Assembly (NCBI GenBank): GCA_945863785.1
Contig: CAMBAQ010000028.1
Span: forward strand, 1-15,122
Length of the DNA stretch: 15,122 nt
Direction: 5' to 3'
DNA from: Chthoniobacter flavus
GTDB lineage: Bacteria; Verrucomicrobiota; Verrucomicrobiia; Chthoniobacterales; Terrimicrobiaceae
Position 1 is the first letter of the stretch, and the number at the start of each line of letters is the position of its first letter. The translations under genes were made by a program, and so were the position numbers. Shown one piece after another: positions 7,488 to 14,803 of the stretch. The notes under the pieces were generated by a model, which had not been told where the DNA came from, did no database searches, and saw nothing but the letters and a program-made list of their open reading frames with translations.

Positions 7488-8696
7488 TTAGCGACCGGTG
7501 TAATACTTGGCTAAGCCTGCCGCGACGGAATCCGCGTATTCCTGAAACAGGCTGGGCTGCGACTGACCGCCGACCGATTTGCGGCCCGCGTAGTCACCCG
7601 CTTGGATGCGCTTGAAAACGCTGCGGCTATTCATGACATACGGCTCGACATAGATGACCGGGCACTGAAACAAGCGGTTCGCAAGAAGGTTCCGGGCCCA
7701 GATGTAGTCGCTATCCCCGACGCGCACAGCTGTAGGGCCATAGTAAATGAAGGGCGTAAGTTTCGTTGCGGCAACCATGCTTTTGGTCAGTGCCTGCGTG
7801 GCGGCTTTTTCTTCAGGGAAGGTGCGATTGAGCAGTTTGACGAGCATTTCGAATCGCTGATCCTCGTATTCCAACTCTTTGTGGCTCCATGCCCCAGTGA
7901 TGAGAAAGTGAAGGTGGTTTTTATCCACAAGGGATGGCTTGGCGGGATTTCCCCATGCTTCGGCGTTGAAGTGCAGGCATAGAACGAGATCCGGCTTGAT
8001 CTTGACGTTCACCAACTCGGCGCGCTTGCGGATTTCGCTGGCACGGTAGAAAAGCCGTTCGCTTTCCCTGGCTATCGAGCTGCTGGTGGTTTTTTCTTTT
8101 TTCTCGCGCAGCGATGCGGCAGCGGTGGAGCGGAGCTGCGCGGGACGAAGATCAGTGAGAGGCGAGGAGTTGGACCGAGTGAGCCAGACCTCGGCTCCCA
8201 TGGCCTTCAGGCGGGGAACAAGTAGCTTCGCGACCTGAAGCGTCATGTCCCCCTCGACAACAGGTTTGGACTTTCCGATTTGGAACCAACGCTCCTCGAT
8301 TTTTGCCCACTTGCCACCGATATGCCCAGGATCGATTGCGATTTTAAGACCACTGAGTGGTTGAGAGGTGGATGCCGCTATCTCCCTGCGAGCCCGCCAA
8401 TACTTGGGAACAGGTTGAGCGGAGCCTTGGGTGGACGCGAATTTCAAAACGTAGGATGGCCGACCCTCCGAGGTTCTAATTTTTGCACTTCCGGAAGTGA
8501 TATCGATCAGGCCTTTCGCAGCTCCACCGGGCGCATAGATGTGGGTGAGGAGATCCGTGAATTCGCCGCGCGTGATGGTTTGCTGGTACTTGTCGAGATC
8601 ATGCCAATCGGGCTTCGGAGCGAGAGGCGTGAGCTTCGCTGTAGCCAACGAAAGGGAGCCCAAAAAAAGGAGCGGAAGAAAATGATACGTTCTCAC
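7488..8696 (-). CDS. Secreted N-acetylmuramoyl-L-alanine amidase (Amidase_3)
   Basis: This 402-residue protein cleaves the amide bond between N-acetylmuramic acid and L-alanine in peptidoglycan. Residues 1-20 form a signal peptide with an ATA-K cleavage site, so it acts in the periplasm. The zinc site and catalytic residues are visible: H125 in IAIDPGHIGG, E148 in VVEGDMTL, H242 in LCLHFNAEAWG, and E351 in VIYVEPYVMN. AEVWLTR (169-174) is the conserved strand after the second motif. The protein is longer than the usual Amidase_3 core. There is a spacer between H125 and E148, a charged stretch at 195-228 (KEKTTSSSIARESER), and about 100 residues between H242 and E351. Residues 21-113 form an N-terminal region I do not recognise. 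The start is GTG without a Shine-Dalgarno sequence. It converges on the ABC gene with an 18-base gap and diverges from ymdB. Confidence 0.9.
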   Translation of the reverse strand: MRTYHFLPLLFLGSLSLATAKLTPLAPKPDWHDLDKYQQTITRGEFTDLLTHIYAPGGAAKGLIDITSGSAKIRTSEGRPSYVLKFASTQGSAQPVPKYWRARREIAASTSQPLSGLKIAIDPGHIGGKWAKIEERWFQIGKSKPVVEGDMTLQVAKLLVPRLKAMGAEVWLTRSNSSPLTDLRPAQLRSTAAASLREKKEKTTSSSIARESERLFYRASEIRKRAELVNVKIKPDLVLCLHFNAEAWGNPAKPSLVDKNHLHFLITGAWSHKELEYEDQRFEMLVKLLNRTFPEEKAATQALTKSMVAATKLTPFIYYGPTAVRVGDSDYIWARNLLANRLFQCPVIYVEPYVMNSRSVFKRIQAGDYAGRKSVGGQSQPSLFQEYADSVAAGLAKYYTGR

Positions 8697-8729
8697 AGGG
8701 ATTTTTTAAATGCGTTCGCTCCCAGTTGC

Positions 8730-8740
8730 TATAAAAAGGA
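8730..8740 (+). promoter_or_regulatory. Possible -10 element and ribosome site of ymdB
   Basis: TATAAA at 8730-8735 is eight bases from the ymdB ATG at 8744. AAGGA at 8736-8740 is a possible Shine-Dalgarno sequence three bases from the ATG, which is close. The two readings compete: a true -10 here would place the transcript start almost at the ATG and leave the AAGGA untranscribed. No good -35 is seen. Confidence 0.3.
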
Positions 8741-8743
8741 TTA

Positions 8744-9535
8744 ATGATTCGTCTTCTGTTTCTCGGTGATATCGTGGGTGAGTGTGGCCGCACGGCTGCA
8801 AAATACGTTGTTTCGCAGGTCTTGAAGGAAGGCTTCGCCGACTTCGTCGTGGTCAATGGCGAGAACTCGGCCAATGGGCGCGGGATTTCCGCTAAAATCG
8901 CGATCGATCTCCTCCGAACCGGCGTGGCAGTCATCACCACCGGCGACCATGTTTGGGATCAAAAGGAAACGACCGCCTACATCGCCACCGAACCGCGCCT
9001 CCTGCGTCCTGTCAATTACCCGGCTGGAACCCCCGGAAGCGGCAGCGTCGTACTTGATACGGCCAAGGGGAAAATTGCCGTGCTCAATGTGCAATGCCGT
9101 ACCTTCATGCAACCGATTCTGGAAAATCCCTTCACGACCGCGATGGCCGAAGTCGAGCGCTTGCGTGCGGAGACGCCAGTCATTTTTGTGGATGTGCATG
9201 GGGAGACAACGAGCGAGAAGATCGCAGTCGGACGCTACCTTGATGGAAAGGTTTCGGCCGTGGTCGGAACGCACACGCACGTTCAGACTGCTGACGAACA
9301 AATCCTCCCCGGCGGGACCGCCTTCTTGTGTGACGCCGGCATGTGCGGCCCCGTGAACTCTATTCTCGGCCGAGAACATGGCCCCGTGATTCAAAAGTTT
9401 CTGGATTGCATGCCCTCGAAATTCCCAGTCGGTCGAGGTCAGGCAAAAGTTTGCGGAGCGCTGGTGGTCATTGATCCAGTCACCGGATTGGCTGCATCCA
9501 TCGAGCGCTTCCACCGCATTGTGGAGGAAGCTTGA
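8744..9535 (+). CDS. ymdB: YmdB-type metallophosphoesterase (TIGR00282 family)
   Basis: The protein has 263 residues, the usual length. The family member from Bacillus subtilis is a cytoplasmic phosphodiesterase active on 2',3'-cyclic nucleotides and affects sporulation and biofilm choice. Metal ligands are in place: D9 (FLGDIVG), E40-N41 (NGENSANG), H69, H152 (DVHGETTSEK), H177 and H179 (GTHTHVQTAD). CDAGMCGP (196-203) is also family-typical. The position usually held by Asn in GNH is Asp here (G67-D68-H69), a conservative change to a residue that can still bind metal. The stop codon TGA overlaps the TTG start of the MATE gene, so the two are translated in tandem. There is no membrane segment or signal peptide. 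Identification is firm; the physiological substrate in this organism is not known. Confidence 0.95.
   Translation: MIRLLFLGDIVGECGRTAAKYVVSQVLKEGFADFVVVNGENSANGRGISAKIAIDLLRTGVAVITTGDHVWDQKETTAYIATEPRLLRPVNYPAGTPGSGSVVLDTAKGKIAVLNVQCRTFMQPILENPFTTAMAEVERLRAETPVIFVDVHGETTSEKIAVGRYLDGKVSAVVGTHTHVQTADEQILPGGTAFLCDAGMCGPVNSILGREHGPVIQKFLDCMPSKFPVGRGQAKVCGALVVIDPVTGLAASIERFHRIVEEA
9523..9534 (+). promoter_or_regulatory. Shine-Dalgarno site and TTG start of the MATE gene, overlapping the ymdB stop
   Basis: GGAGGA (9523-9528) lies three bases before TTG (9532-9534), which overlaps the ymdB stop TGA (9533-9535) in the sequence TTGA. This is the clearest ribosome site in the window, and it decides the unusual TTG start. 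It indicates translational coupling of the two genes. Confidence 0.75.
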
Positions 9536-10863
9536 TTTCGAACCACCGCGGAGAAAATCGCAAAACATTGGCCCTGGCTTTCCCCATCGTGGCGGGATTC
9601 CTTGGCCAGATGCTCATGGGGTTAGTCGACACCGTGATGGTGGGCTGGGTCGGTGTCCTCCCTCTCGCTGCATGCGCCTTTGCCAATACGATTCTGTCCG
9701 TGCCGCTGGTCTTCGGCTTCGGGTTGCTTTCGTCTGTGAGCGTCCGCGCGTCGCATGCCTTCGGAAGCGGCAACCCCGAACTTGCTGGAGAAAGCCTACG
9801 TGGAGGAATTTTACTGTCTCTTTTGATGGGTGGCGCTCTAGCGGTGACCGCCCATGTCACCCTTCCTTTTCTCCATGTCCTCGGCCAACCTCCGGAGGTC
9901 AACCACGCCGTCGGTGGCTATTTTCTTCTCTGCGCGTGGTCGTTCATTCCTATTTTCATCACGGGAACAGCCAAAAATGTCTGCGAATCACTAGCCAGGC
10001 CATGGCCTCCCTTCTGGATCATGATCGGGGCTGTCTTTCTGAATGTGTTTTTAAATTGGATTTTCATTTTTGGAAACATGGGGTCGCCCGCGATGGGCCT
10101 CACCGGAGCGGGATTAGCAACCCTTCTGAGTCGCATTGCCGCGATGCTCGGCGTGCTCCTTTATTGCTCGCGGTCCCTCACTGGGATTTGGCCGAAACAT
10201 TGGCTAGCACCGGGCTTCGTCGCTGAGTCCCGTCGCCTCTTCCGCATCGGCATCCATTCTGCAGGTTTGAACCTCTCGGAAGTCACAGGGTTTTCCATCG
10301 GATCAGTGATGATGGGGTGGCTGGGCATGGTTCCGCTCGCCGCGCACCAGATTGCGCTCTCCTGTGCCGCGACCACATTCATGGTCCCGCTAGGTATCGG
10401 CCAAGCGGTCAGCGTGCGAGTCAGCCAAGCCAGAGGCTCGGGTAATAAGGAACTGATTCGTCCCATCATTCGAGGTGCGCTGGGAATGACCGTTTTTGTG
10501 ATGTCGATCTTCGCCGCAATTTATCTCACAATGGGTAACTCGATTGCCGATTGCTTTGTGGAGGATGCTGCTGTCCGCGCCTTGACCGTACAGTTACTCG
10601 CCCTTGCCGGAATTTTTCAGATTTTCGACGGTCTCCAGATTGTATCCTCCGGCGCCCTTCGTGGATTTGCCGACACCAAGGTTCCCTTCCTCATTGGAAT
10701 GATATCCTATTGGGCATTAGCCTTACCGACCTCATGGGTAGCGGCTTTCCCATTGGAATACGGTGCGCGAGGAATCTGGTTCGGATTCGTGATAGGCCTA
10801 GCCTTCGCCGCCGCCGCCATGGGAACAAGAGTTCACAAAAAAATCCACGACCTGAAGGAGTGA
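9532..10863 (+). CDS. MATE-family multidrug/cation antiporter (NorM-like)
   Basis: The protein has 443 residues, normal for MATE transporters. These inner-membrane pumps export cationic drugs or metabolites in exchange for Na+ or H+. The protein shows about 12 hydrophobic segments in two homologous halves. The first begins with GQMLMGLVDTVMVG (D33-T34 as in NorM), and the second with NLSEVTGFSIGSVMMGWLG. Repeated S-V-R-x-S/A-x-A-x-G-S-G-N motifs follow the second segment of each half (RASHAFGSGN, RVSQARGSGN), as is typical. The GALRGFADTKVPF motif is also conserved. There is no signal peptide beyond the first membrane segment. The start is the TTG overlapping the ymdB stop. The next in-frame Met is residue 27, inside the first membrane segment, so TTG is preferred. 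No link in function to ymdB is known; co-translation only implies linked expression. Substrate cannot be predicted. Confidence 0.93.
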   Translation: MISNHRGENRKTLALAFPIVAGFLGQMLMGLVDTVMVGWVGVLPLAACAFANTILSVPLVFGFGLLSSVSVRASHAFGSGNPELAGESLRGGILLSLLMGGALAVTAHVTLPFLHVLGQPPEVNHAVGGYFLLCAWSFIPIFITGTAKNVCESLARPWPPFWIMIGAVFLNVFLNWIFIFGNMGSPAMGLTGAGLATLLSRIAAMLGVLLYCSRSLTGIWPKHWLAPGFVAESRRLFRIGIHSAGLNLSEVTGFSIGSVMMGWLGMVPLAAHQIALSCAATTFMVPLGIGQAVSVRVSQARGSGNKELIRPIIRGALGMTVFVMSIFAAIYLTMGNSIADCFVEDAAVRALTVQLLALAGIFQIFDGLQIVSSGALRGFADTKVPFLIGMISYWALALPTSWVAAFPLEYGARGIWFGFVIGLAFAAAAMGTRVHKKIHDLKE

Positions 10864-10867
10864 GCTG

Positions 10868-10884
10868 GAGCTTTTCTAAAGCTC
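10868..10884 (+). terminator. Hairpin just after the MATE gene (weak terminator candidate)
   Basis: GAGCTTT (10868-10874) pairs perfectly with AAAGCTC (10878-10884) across a three-base loop. It starts five bases after the MATE stop codon. It is followed by AAATAC instead of a T tract, so it may stabilise the mRNA end more than terminate. Confidence 0.3.
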
Positions 10885-10944
10885 AAATACCCAGTGCACG
10901 CGTGTCTGCAGCTGTCCCTTAGGCTATTTCCTCTATGATCATTA

Positions 10945-11139
10945 TTAGACCGCAACCGCTAACTGCTCAACTGCTTCAGAAAGACTGATATTCTTTAGCT
11001 TTGCGATAGACTCGATTTTTTTGCGTTTCGCGGGAGAAATGGATAGCTGGAGACGCACATGGCCAGTGCTTCTTCGGCCAGCTCCAACGCGAAAACCACC
11101 GAATCCAAATCGAGTGAACCCCAGCATTGGGTGATTCAT
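10945..11139 (-). CDS. Possible small ribbon-helix-helix-like protein
   Basis: This is a 64-residue open frame from ATG at 11139. The second half has the layout of a ribbon-helix-helix DNA-binding domain: a strand (VRLQLSIS, about 28-35), a basic helix (PAKRKKIESIAKLKN, 36-50), a turn (IS), and a second helix (LSEAVEQLAVA, 53-63). The first half is Gly/Arg/Phe-rich and low in complexity. AGAGGTGAT upstream matches the anti-Shine-Dalgarno but is 11 bases from the ATG. No toxin gene sits beside it, so calling it an antitoxin would be speculation. A different frame of the same strand is open over 10976-11251, so a frameshifted or decayed gene is possible. It is the only coding candidate in the 599-base gap between the MATE gene and holA. 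Confidence 0.4.
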   Translation of the reverse strand: MNHPMLGFTRFGFGGFRVGAGRRSTGHVRLQLSISPAKRKKIESIAKLKNISLSEAVEQLAVAV

Positions 11140-11141
11140 AA

Positions 11142-11396
11142 TCGAATTCCATCACCTCTGCGGAACGTTTTTCAAAACTCAATGCTCTCAACCATACAAA
11201 AAATGACGTCATTCCTGTAAACAACGGCACCGCTTTCAGCGTGACATCCAATTTTATCTCTCCAGAAGCGAAAATCGGACTGTATTTGATCGCATCGTTT
11301 TGTGGAGGTCGCGCGGTGGCGGATTTTTCACACCTCTACTGTGCATCTAACTACCCGCTCAAAACGACCTTTTTCAAAAGCCGTTTTCAGGATTAA
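11142..11396 (+). other. Open stretch without a clear start codon in a gene-poor region (possible gene remnant)
   Basis: Between a TAA at 11139-11141 and a TAA at 11394-11396 this frame is open for 84 codons and translates to a protein-like composition (for example FISPEAKIGLYLIASFCGG). It has no ATG, no Shine-Dalgarno sequence, and only an internal GTG at 11241. I do not recognise the product. It could be chance or the tail of a decayed gene. The rest of 11140-11462 shows only AT-richer sequence with no promoter or terminator I can support. Confidence 0.2.
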
Positions 11397-11462
11397 CGAA
11401 GCGCCGCCGATGCCTAACCTACTGTCTTCCAGGACGGCAGATATTTAATTTGTTACCGCCTC

Positions 11463-12569
11463 TCAGCGAGACATGAAGCCTACGAGTAGCCGGGTAAGAA
11501 TCGTTTCGTCTGTGCCCTGACCACTGATGAGTTGCCAGTTTGCTTCGGCGCAACTGTGGAAGGCTTTTTGGAGATCTTCGAGTGCGTAGTGCGAAGCGCT
11601 GCGAGCAGCTACACCGAGCCCGTAAGTGTTGATGCCACCGTCTTTCTTGCGCGGCAGATAATCGGTCTCCGAGGCTGGTAATTTATTCAATACCCCCGCA
11701 AAAAATTGGGGCTCCGCAGGCGGGTGGAGCTTATGCCTGACGAGGAGATTTTTAGCGAGATACAGATTTCTCACCGTGGGGACGATAGACGCCAGAAGGA
11801 TGCCGACGCCCTTCTCTCCCTGCGCCAGCAATTGTTGGAGCGTCTCTAGCGCGAGCGGAAGATCGCGTGCAGATATGGCGTTCCCAATATCAAAGATCCC
11901 GCTTTCGCGAGTCGCGGACACCAATTCTCGAATGTCCCTCGCCTCAATCGGGTGTCCGGTTCCGAAGGCCGTCTCGATTTTGTCGAGTTCGTTGTTGAGT
12001 TGACCAGAATCCAGTCCCACGCGCGCCGCAAGCGCCTCGATGGCCTCACGGGAGATCTTCAGTCCGCGAGAACGAATGTGCTGCGCTGTCCAAGAGATGA
12101 CCTCCTCTTCACCCGCGCGGAATCCCAAGTCGGGCTTGTCGTGCAGCTCCGTCACCCCCGCCTTGGTGAGTCGCTTGTAGGCGCTGCGTCGCTTGTCTGG
12201 CTTGATGGCACTGGCCAAAAAAGTAACTCCACCAGGCATGCCAGCATCAATGAAATCACAAAGCTTCTCGAGCAGCGCGAGGACGCTTTCTGATCCGCCA
12301 GTCACGGTATCGGCCAAAAATGTCGCGCTTTTCAACCACACGAGCTTGCTACCGCCAAGGAAGGGAAGCGTGGCTAGGGCCTGTAAAGTTTCCTGCAACT
12401 GGGATACGGCCGCGTCCACGGTTTCGACTCCTCCATCAATGACCTCCAAACCGAAGGCATCGGCGCCTGGAGCCAGCTTCGCCGCAAGTGCGCTGGCCGC
12501 TTTTTTGACGGCGGCATCATCCGATCCGGTGATAAAATACACGGAGGAACTGGTTTTTTTGGCGGACAT
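11463..12569 (-). CDS. holA: DNA polymerase III subunit delta (clamp loader)
   Basis: The protein has 368 residues, slightly longer than E. coli HolA (343). Delta is the clamp-opening wrench of the clamp loader and loads the beta sliding clamp at the replication fork. Features matching the family are the N-terminal VYFITGSDDAAVKKA strand-turn-helix in place of an active P-loop, the beta-binding region around LATLPFLGGSKLVWLK (about 66-80), a middle helical domain with LAARVGLDSGQLNNELDKIE, and IFDIGNAISARDLPLALETLQQLLAQGEKGVGILLASI, followed by the C-terminal collar domain. It has no nucleotide-binding motif, as expected for delta. The ATG at 12569 is the first start in the frame, and no Shine-Dalgarno sequence precedes it. 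It diverges from the aminotransferase gene across 131 bases. Presumably essential. Confidence 0.93.
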   Translation of the reverse strand: MSAKKTSSSVYFITGSDDAAVKKAASALAAKLAPGADAFGLEVIDGGVETVDAAVSQLQETLQALATLPFLGGSKLVWLKSATFLADTVTGGSESVLALLEKLCDFIDAGMPGGVTFLASAIKPDKRRSAYKRLTKAGVTELHDKPDLGFRAGEEEVISWTAQHIRSRGLKISREAIEALAARVGLDSGQLNNELDKIETAFGTGHPIEARDIRELVSATRESGIFDIGNAISARDLPLALETLQQLLAQGEKGVGILLASIVPTVRNLYLAKNLLVRHKLHPPAEPQFFAGVLNKLPASETDYLPRKKDGGINTYGLGVAARSASHYALEDLQKAFHSCAEANWQLISGQGTDETILTRLLVGFMSR

Positions 12570-12594
12570 GAGAAGTTTGGAATCGATGAAAGCC

Positions 12595-12606
12595 GGATCA
12601 TGATCC
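12595..12606. promoter_or_regulatory. 12-base palindrome between holA and the aminotransferase gene
   Basis: GGATCATGATCC is a perfect palindrome 25 bases upstream of the holA start and about 95 bases upstream of the aminotransferase start. It could be an operator for a dimeric regulator of either gene. A 12-base palindrome also occurs by chance fairly often, so this is weak. Confidence 0.2.
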
Positions 12607-12700
12607 CATGCGTTCCGAAATGCAAATCCGGGAAATTCCTGCGATCCAATGAAATTTTATTTGGTCAGCACCCACCTCCCTTGCGTAGCCTCATTTCTGC

Positions 12701-13777
12701 ATGTCCACACCACACATCAAACTGTTCATACCGGGTCCGGTCGAAGTGTCTGAAAAAACCTTCCGCGCCATGTGCGCCCCCATGATTGGCCACCGGGGAT
12801 CCGAATTTAAAAAACTCTACGCCGGCATTCAGCCCCGCCTTCAAACTCTCTTCGGCACCACCCGTCCTGTTTTTCTTTCCACCTCGTCGGCCTGGGGAGT
12901 GATGGAGGGATCCATCCGCAACCTCACTACCAAAAAAGTCCTCAACGCTGCCTGCGGAGCCTTTTCGGACAAGTGGGTGGACGTCAGCAAGCGTTGCGGC
13001 AAGGAGGCCGTCGCCCTTCAAGTCGCGTGGGGTGAAGCGATCAAACCCGATATGGTGCGCGAAAAACTCGCCGAAGGTGGATTCGATACTTTCACCCTCA
13101 TTCACAACGAAACCTCCTGCGGTGTTCGCAATCCTCTCCCAGAAATCGCCGCCGTGTTGCGCGAGTTTCCTGATGTGATGTTCGTTGTCGATTCCGTTTC
13201 CTCCTTTTCGACCCAGCCGATCCCGATGGACGAACTCGGCATCGACGTCCTTCTCACAGGAAGCCAAAAAGCCCTAGCCATGCCTCCCGGCCTCGCCCTC
13301 TTTGCTGTTTCCGAACGCGCCATGAAGCGCGCGGAATCCATCCCGGATCGTGGATACTACTTCGACTTTGTGGAGTTTGCGAAAAACCAAGAGCAGGATA
13401 TGACACCGAGCACGCCAGTGATTCCGCTTATCAACGCCTTGGAGTCCAAGCTCGACGATATTTTCACTGAGGGTGTCGAGGCCCGCCATGCGCGCCACGC
13501 CGCGCTCAACGCGCAAGTCCACGAATGGGTTCGGGCTCGCGGATTCGAATTCTTTGCTCCCGAGGGCTACCGCTCACTCTCGCTCACGTGCGTGAAAAAC
13601 AACCGCGACATTGACGTGGCGGCTTGGATCAAGCGCCTCCGCGAGAAGCATCGCTTCGTCATCGACGGCGGCTACGGCAAGATCAAAGGTAAAACATTCC
13701 GCATCTCAAACATGGGCGACGAAACATCATCCACGATTGCAGAACTCCTTGCCGCTCTCGACGACACGCTTGAGTAG
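12701..13777 (+). CDS. Class V PLP-dependent aminotransferase (alanine-glyoxylate/serine-pyruvate or phosphoserine type)
   Basis: The protein has 358 residues, normal for soluble class V aminotransferases. The PLP-binding lysine is K190 in TGSQKALAMPPG. D164 in FVVDSVSSFS binds the pyridine nitrogen. STSSAWGVMEGS (60-71) forms the phosphate-side loop, and IPGPVEVSEKT with GHRG (30-33) is the usual N-terminal substrate region. The C-terminal FRISNMGDETSSTIAELLAAL is characteristic of this group. Members catalyse alanine-glyoxylate, serine-pyruvate or phosphoserine amino transfer, and sequence alone does not separate these here. No serA or serB neighbour helps, so the role in serine/glycine metabolism stays open. 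It is cytoplasmic. The ATG is chosen because the conserved IPGPVEVS motif begins at residue 10. There is no Shine-Dalgarno sequence. It converges on the CDGSH gene. Confidence 0.9.
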   Translation: MSTPHIKLFIPGPVEVSEKTFRAMCAPMIGHRGSEFKKLYAGIQPRLQTLFGTTRPVFLSTSSAWGVMEGSIRNLTTKKVLNAACGAFSDKWVDVSKRCGKEAVALQVAWGEAIKPDMVREKLAEGGFDTFTLIHNETSCGVRNPLPEIAAVLREFPDVMFVVDSVSSFSTQPIPMDELGIDVLLTGSQKALAMPPGLALFAVSERAMKRAESIPDRGYYFDFVEFAKNQEQDMTPSTPVIPLINALESKLDDIFTEGVEARHARHAALNAQVHEWVRARGFEFFAPEGYRSLSLTCVKNNRDIDVAAWIKRLREKHRFVIDGGYGKIKGKTFRISNMGDETSSTIAELLAALDDTLE

Positions 13778-13778
13778 A

Positions 13779-13802
13779 GCCCCAAACGGGCAGCAGATTT
13801 TT
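13779..13802 (+). terminator. Weak terminator after the aminotransferase gene
   Basis: GCCC (13779-13782) pairs with GGGC (13788-13791) across a five-base loop, directly after the stop codon. TTTTT (13798-13802) follows after six bases. The stem is short and the T tract offset, so function is uncertain. It fills the 23-base gap between the convergent genes. Confidence 0.3.
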
Positions 13803-14058
13803 ACTGTTCGGGCTGAATGAGCGCCTTGTGCGCGCCGTCACAAAACGGCGCGTTCTCAGTCTGCTTGCACTGGCAAAGCCAAGCTGGACCGGTCTTTTCG
13901 GCTGTGAATTTCTGCGGAGTAAATCCCTTCCCTTTGTGTGATCCGTCGCAGAAAGGCTGCGTCGCAGATAGCCCGCAGGTGCAAAACCAATAGTCCTTAC
14001 CGGCTTCGAGTTCGACTTTAGCAGGAGCTGTAGCGGCAATGTGTGGAGTGGAATTCAT
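13801..14058 (-). CDS. Double-CDGSH iron-sulfur protein
   Basis: This is an 85-residue protein with two complete CDGSH motifs of the mitoNEET/MiNT family. The first has ligands C26, C28, C37 and H41 (CTCGLSATQPFCDGSH); the second C62, C64, C73 and H77 (CQCKQTENAPFCDGAH). Each should hold a [2Fe-2S] cluster with three Cys and one His ligand. Proteins of this kind are proposed to act in electron transfer or in iron-sulfur cluster storage and transfer. There is no membrane anchor or signal peptide, so it is cytoplasmic. The frame extends upstream to 14151, but the ATG at 14058 is preferred because the extra 31 residues (Pro/Lys/Arg-rich) resemble no family N-terminus. Codons and ligand spacing are intact. 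The closest neighbour upstream is a doubtful divergent small gene. Confidence 0.92.
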   Translation of the reverse strand: MNSTPHIAATAPAKVELEAGKDYWFCTCGLSATQPFCDGSHKGKGFTPQKFTAEKTGPAWLCQCKQTENAPFCDGAHKALIQPEQ

Positions 14059-14093
14059 GTGCGGCAGTCTGCCTTTGCACCTCGCTTTTGGCA

Positions 14094-14297
14094 ATGCTCC
14101 TTCATCCGTTGACTTGGGATACGATTCGGGAGAGTTGGGCCAATCAAGCATCTCAATGGAATGAATTTCGTTGCGAATGTCGGAGTCAAGGTCCTCATGA
14201 CGCTGATGGCCTACAGCACTTGAATGGCGTTGCAGACTTCGGTTTCCTGAAGTGGACTGAGGAGTATGGACAGTGCGAACTGCACATTCCGTTCTAA
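14094..14297 (+). CDS. Possible small hypothetical protein
   Basis: A 67-residue frame starts at ATG 14094, divergent from the CDGSH gene, with starts 36 bases apart. Its composition looks protein-like: Trp at several places (LTWDTIRESW, ASQWNEF, FLKWTEEYG), a Cys pair in FRCECRSQG and an ordinary C-terminus (ELHIPF). There is no Shine-Dalgarno sequence, signal peptide or family I recognise. It could be a real small gene, a fragment of a larger lost gene, or chance. Confidence 0.35.
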   Translation: MLLHPLTWDTIRESWANQASQWNEFRCECRSQGPHDADGLQHLNGVADFGFLKWTEEYGQCELHIPF

Positions 14298-14803
14298 AAA
14301 GACGCTACCGCGCTCGACGATGTAGATCCTCGCGAACGCCCGAGAATCGTAAAAAAAAGCCAAGAGAACCGCTTGCTTCTTACACCGTTTGTAAGCAATT
14401 CTGCCGCCGACGGAAGGACGATAGACGTTCCCGCCCCTGTTTCCAAGTCTGGTGACGACACGGCTCCCACCAAAAACGGCAATTTAAATAGACAACCTCT
14501 CAAAACAAATGTCAATCGCTTCAAAAGCGAAGCTGGTTACATCGAAATAGACTCGGCATTTTTATTCTTCAAGCTTCTTGGATTGAAGAACGGAGAGGGG
14601 CAGTCGGAAGTTTGACCCCCTCCCCATCGACAGCACTGGTTTGGACGCTCGGAAAAATCTTTGCAAAGAGGATTCTTCTTGCCAGAAATCTCCAAAAGAA
14701 AGAAGTGCCGACGACACAAACGAATCTCTGTAAGTGTTGGCAAAGGATAGCGAATGCGTTCCCGTTTTGTTTTCACCCTTTCGCAAACCACTCATACTCA
14801 GAG
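14298..14803. other. Intergenic stretch without a supportable gene
   Basis: The 506 bases between the small hypothetical frame and the tmRNA hold no convincing coding frame: the open frames use TTG starts and have low-complexity translations. It contains hairpin-capable sequences: TCGCTT/AAGCGA (14516-14521 with 14525-14530, three-base loop) and TTCTTCAA/TTGAAGAA (14565-14572 with 14583-14590, ten-base loop). On the minus strand TTGACA (14515-14510) is followed 17 bases later by TCTATT, a possible promoter pointing towards the CDGSH gene. None has a T tract or other support. Confidence 0.4.

Noticed and set aside
8741..9568. Long minus-strand open frame (275 codons) covering ymdB
   Set aside because: The plus strand encodes an intact YmdB with all metal ligands. 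The opposite translation is His/Gly-rich without family features.
10945..11251. Toxin-antitoxin pair made of the RHH-like frame and the overlapping 91-codon frame
   Set aside because: The 91-codon frame overlaps the other on the same strand and shows no toxin motif. There is no independent support for a second gene.
12665..13267. Minus-strand open frame (200 codons) opposite the aminotransferase
   Set aside because: The plus-strand product is complete and conserved, and the minus frame is a codon-bias shadow.
14516..14590. Hairpins as intrinsic terminators
   Set aside because: Stems are 6 and 8 pairs but neither is followed by a T tract on either strand, and no gene ends nearby.
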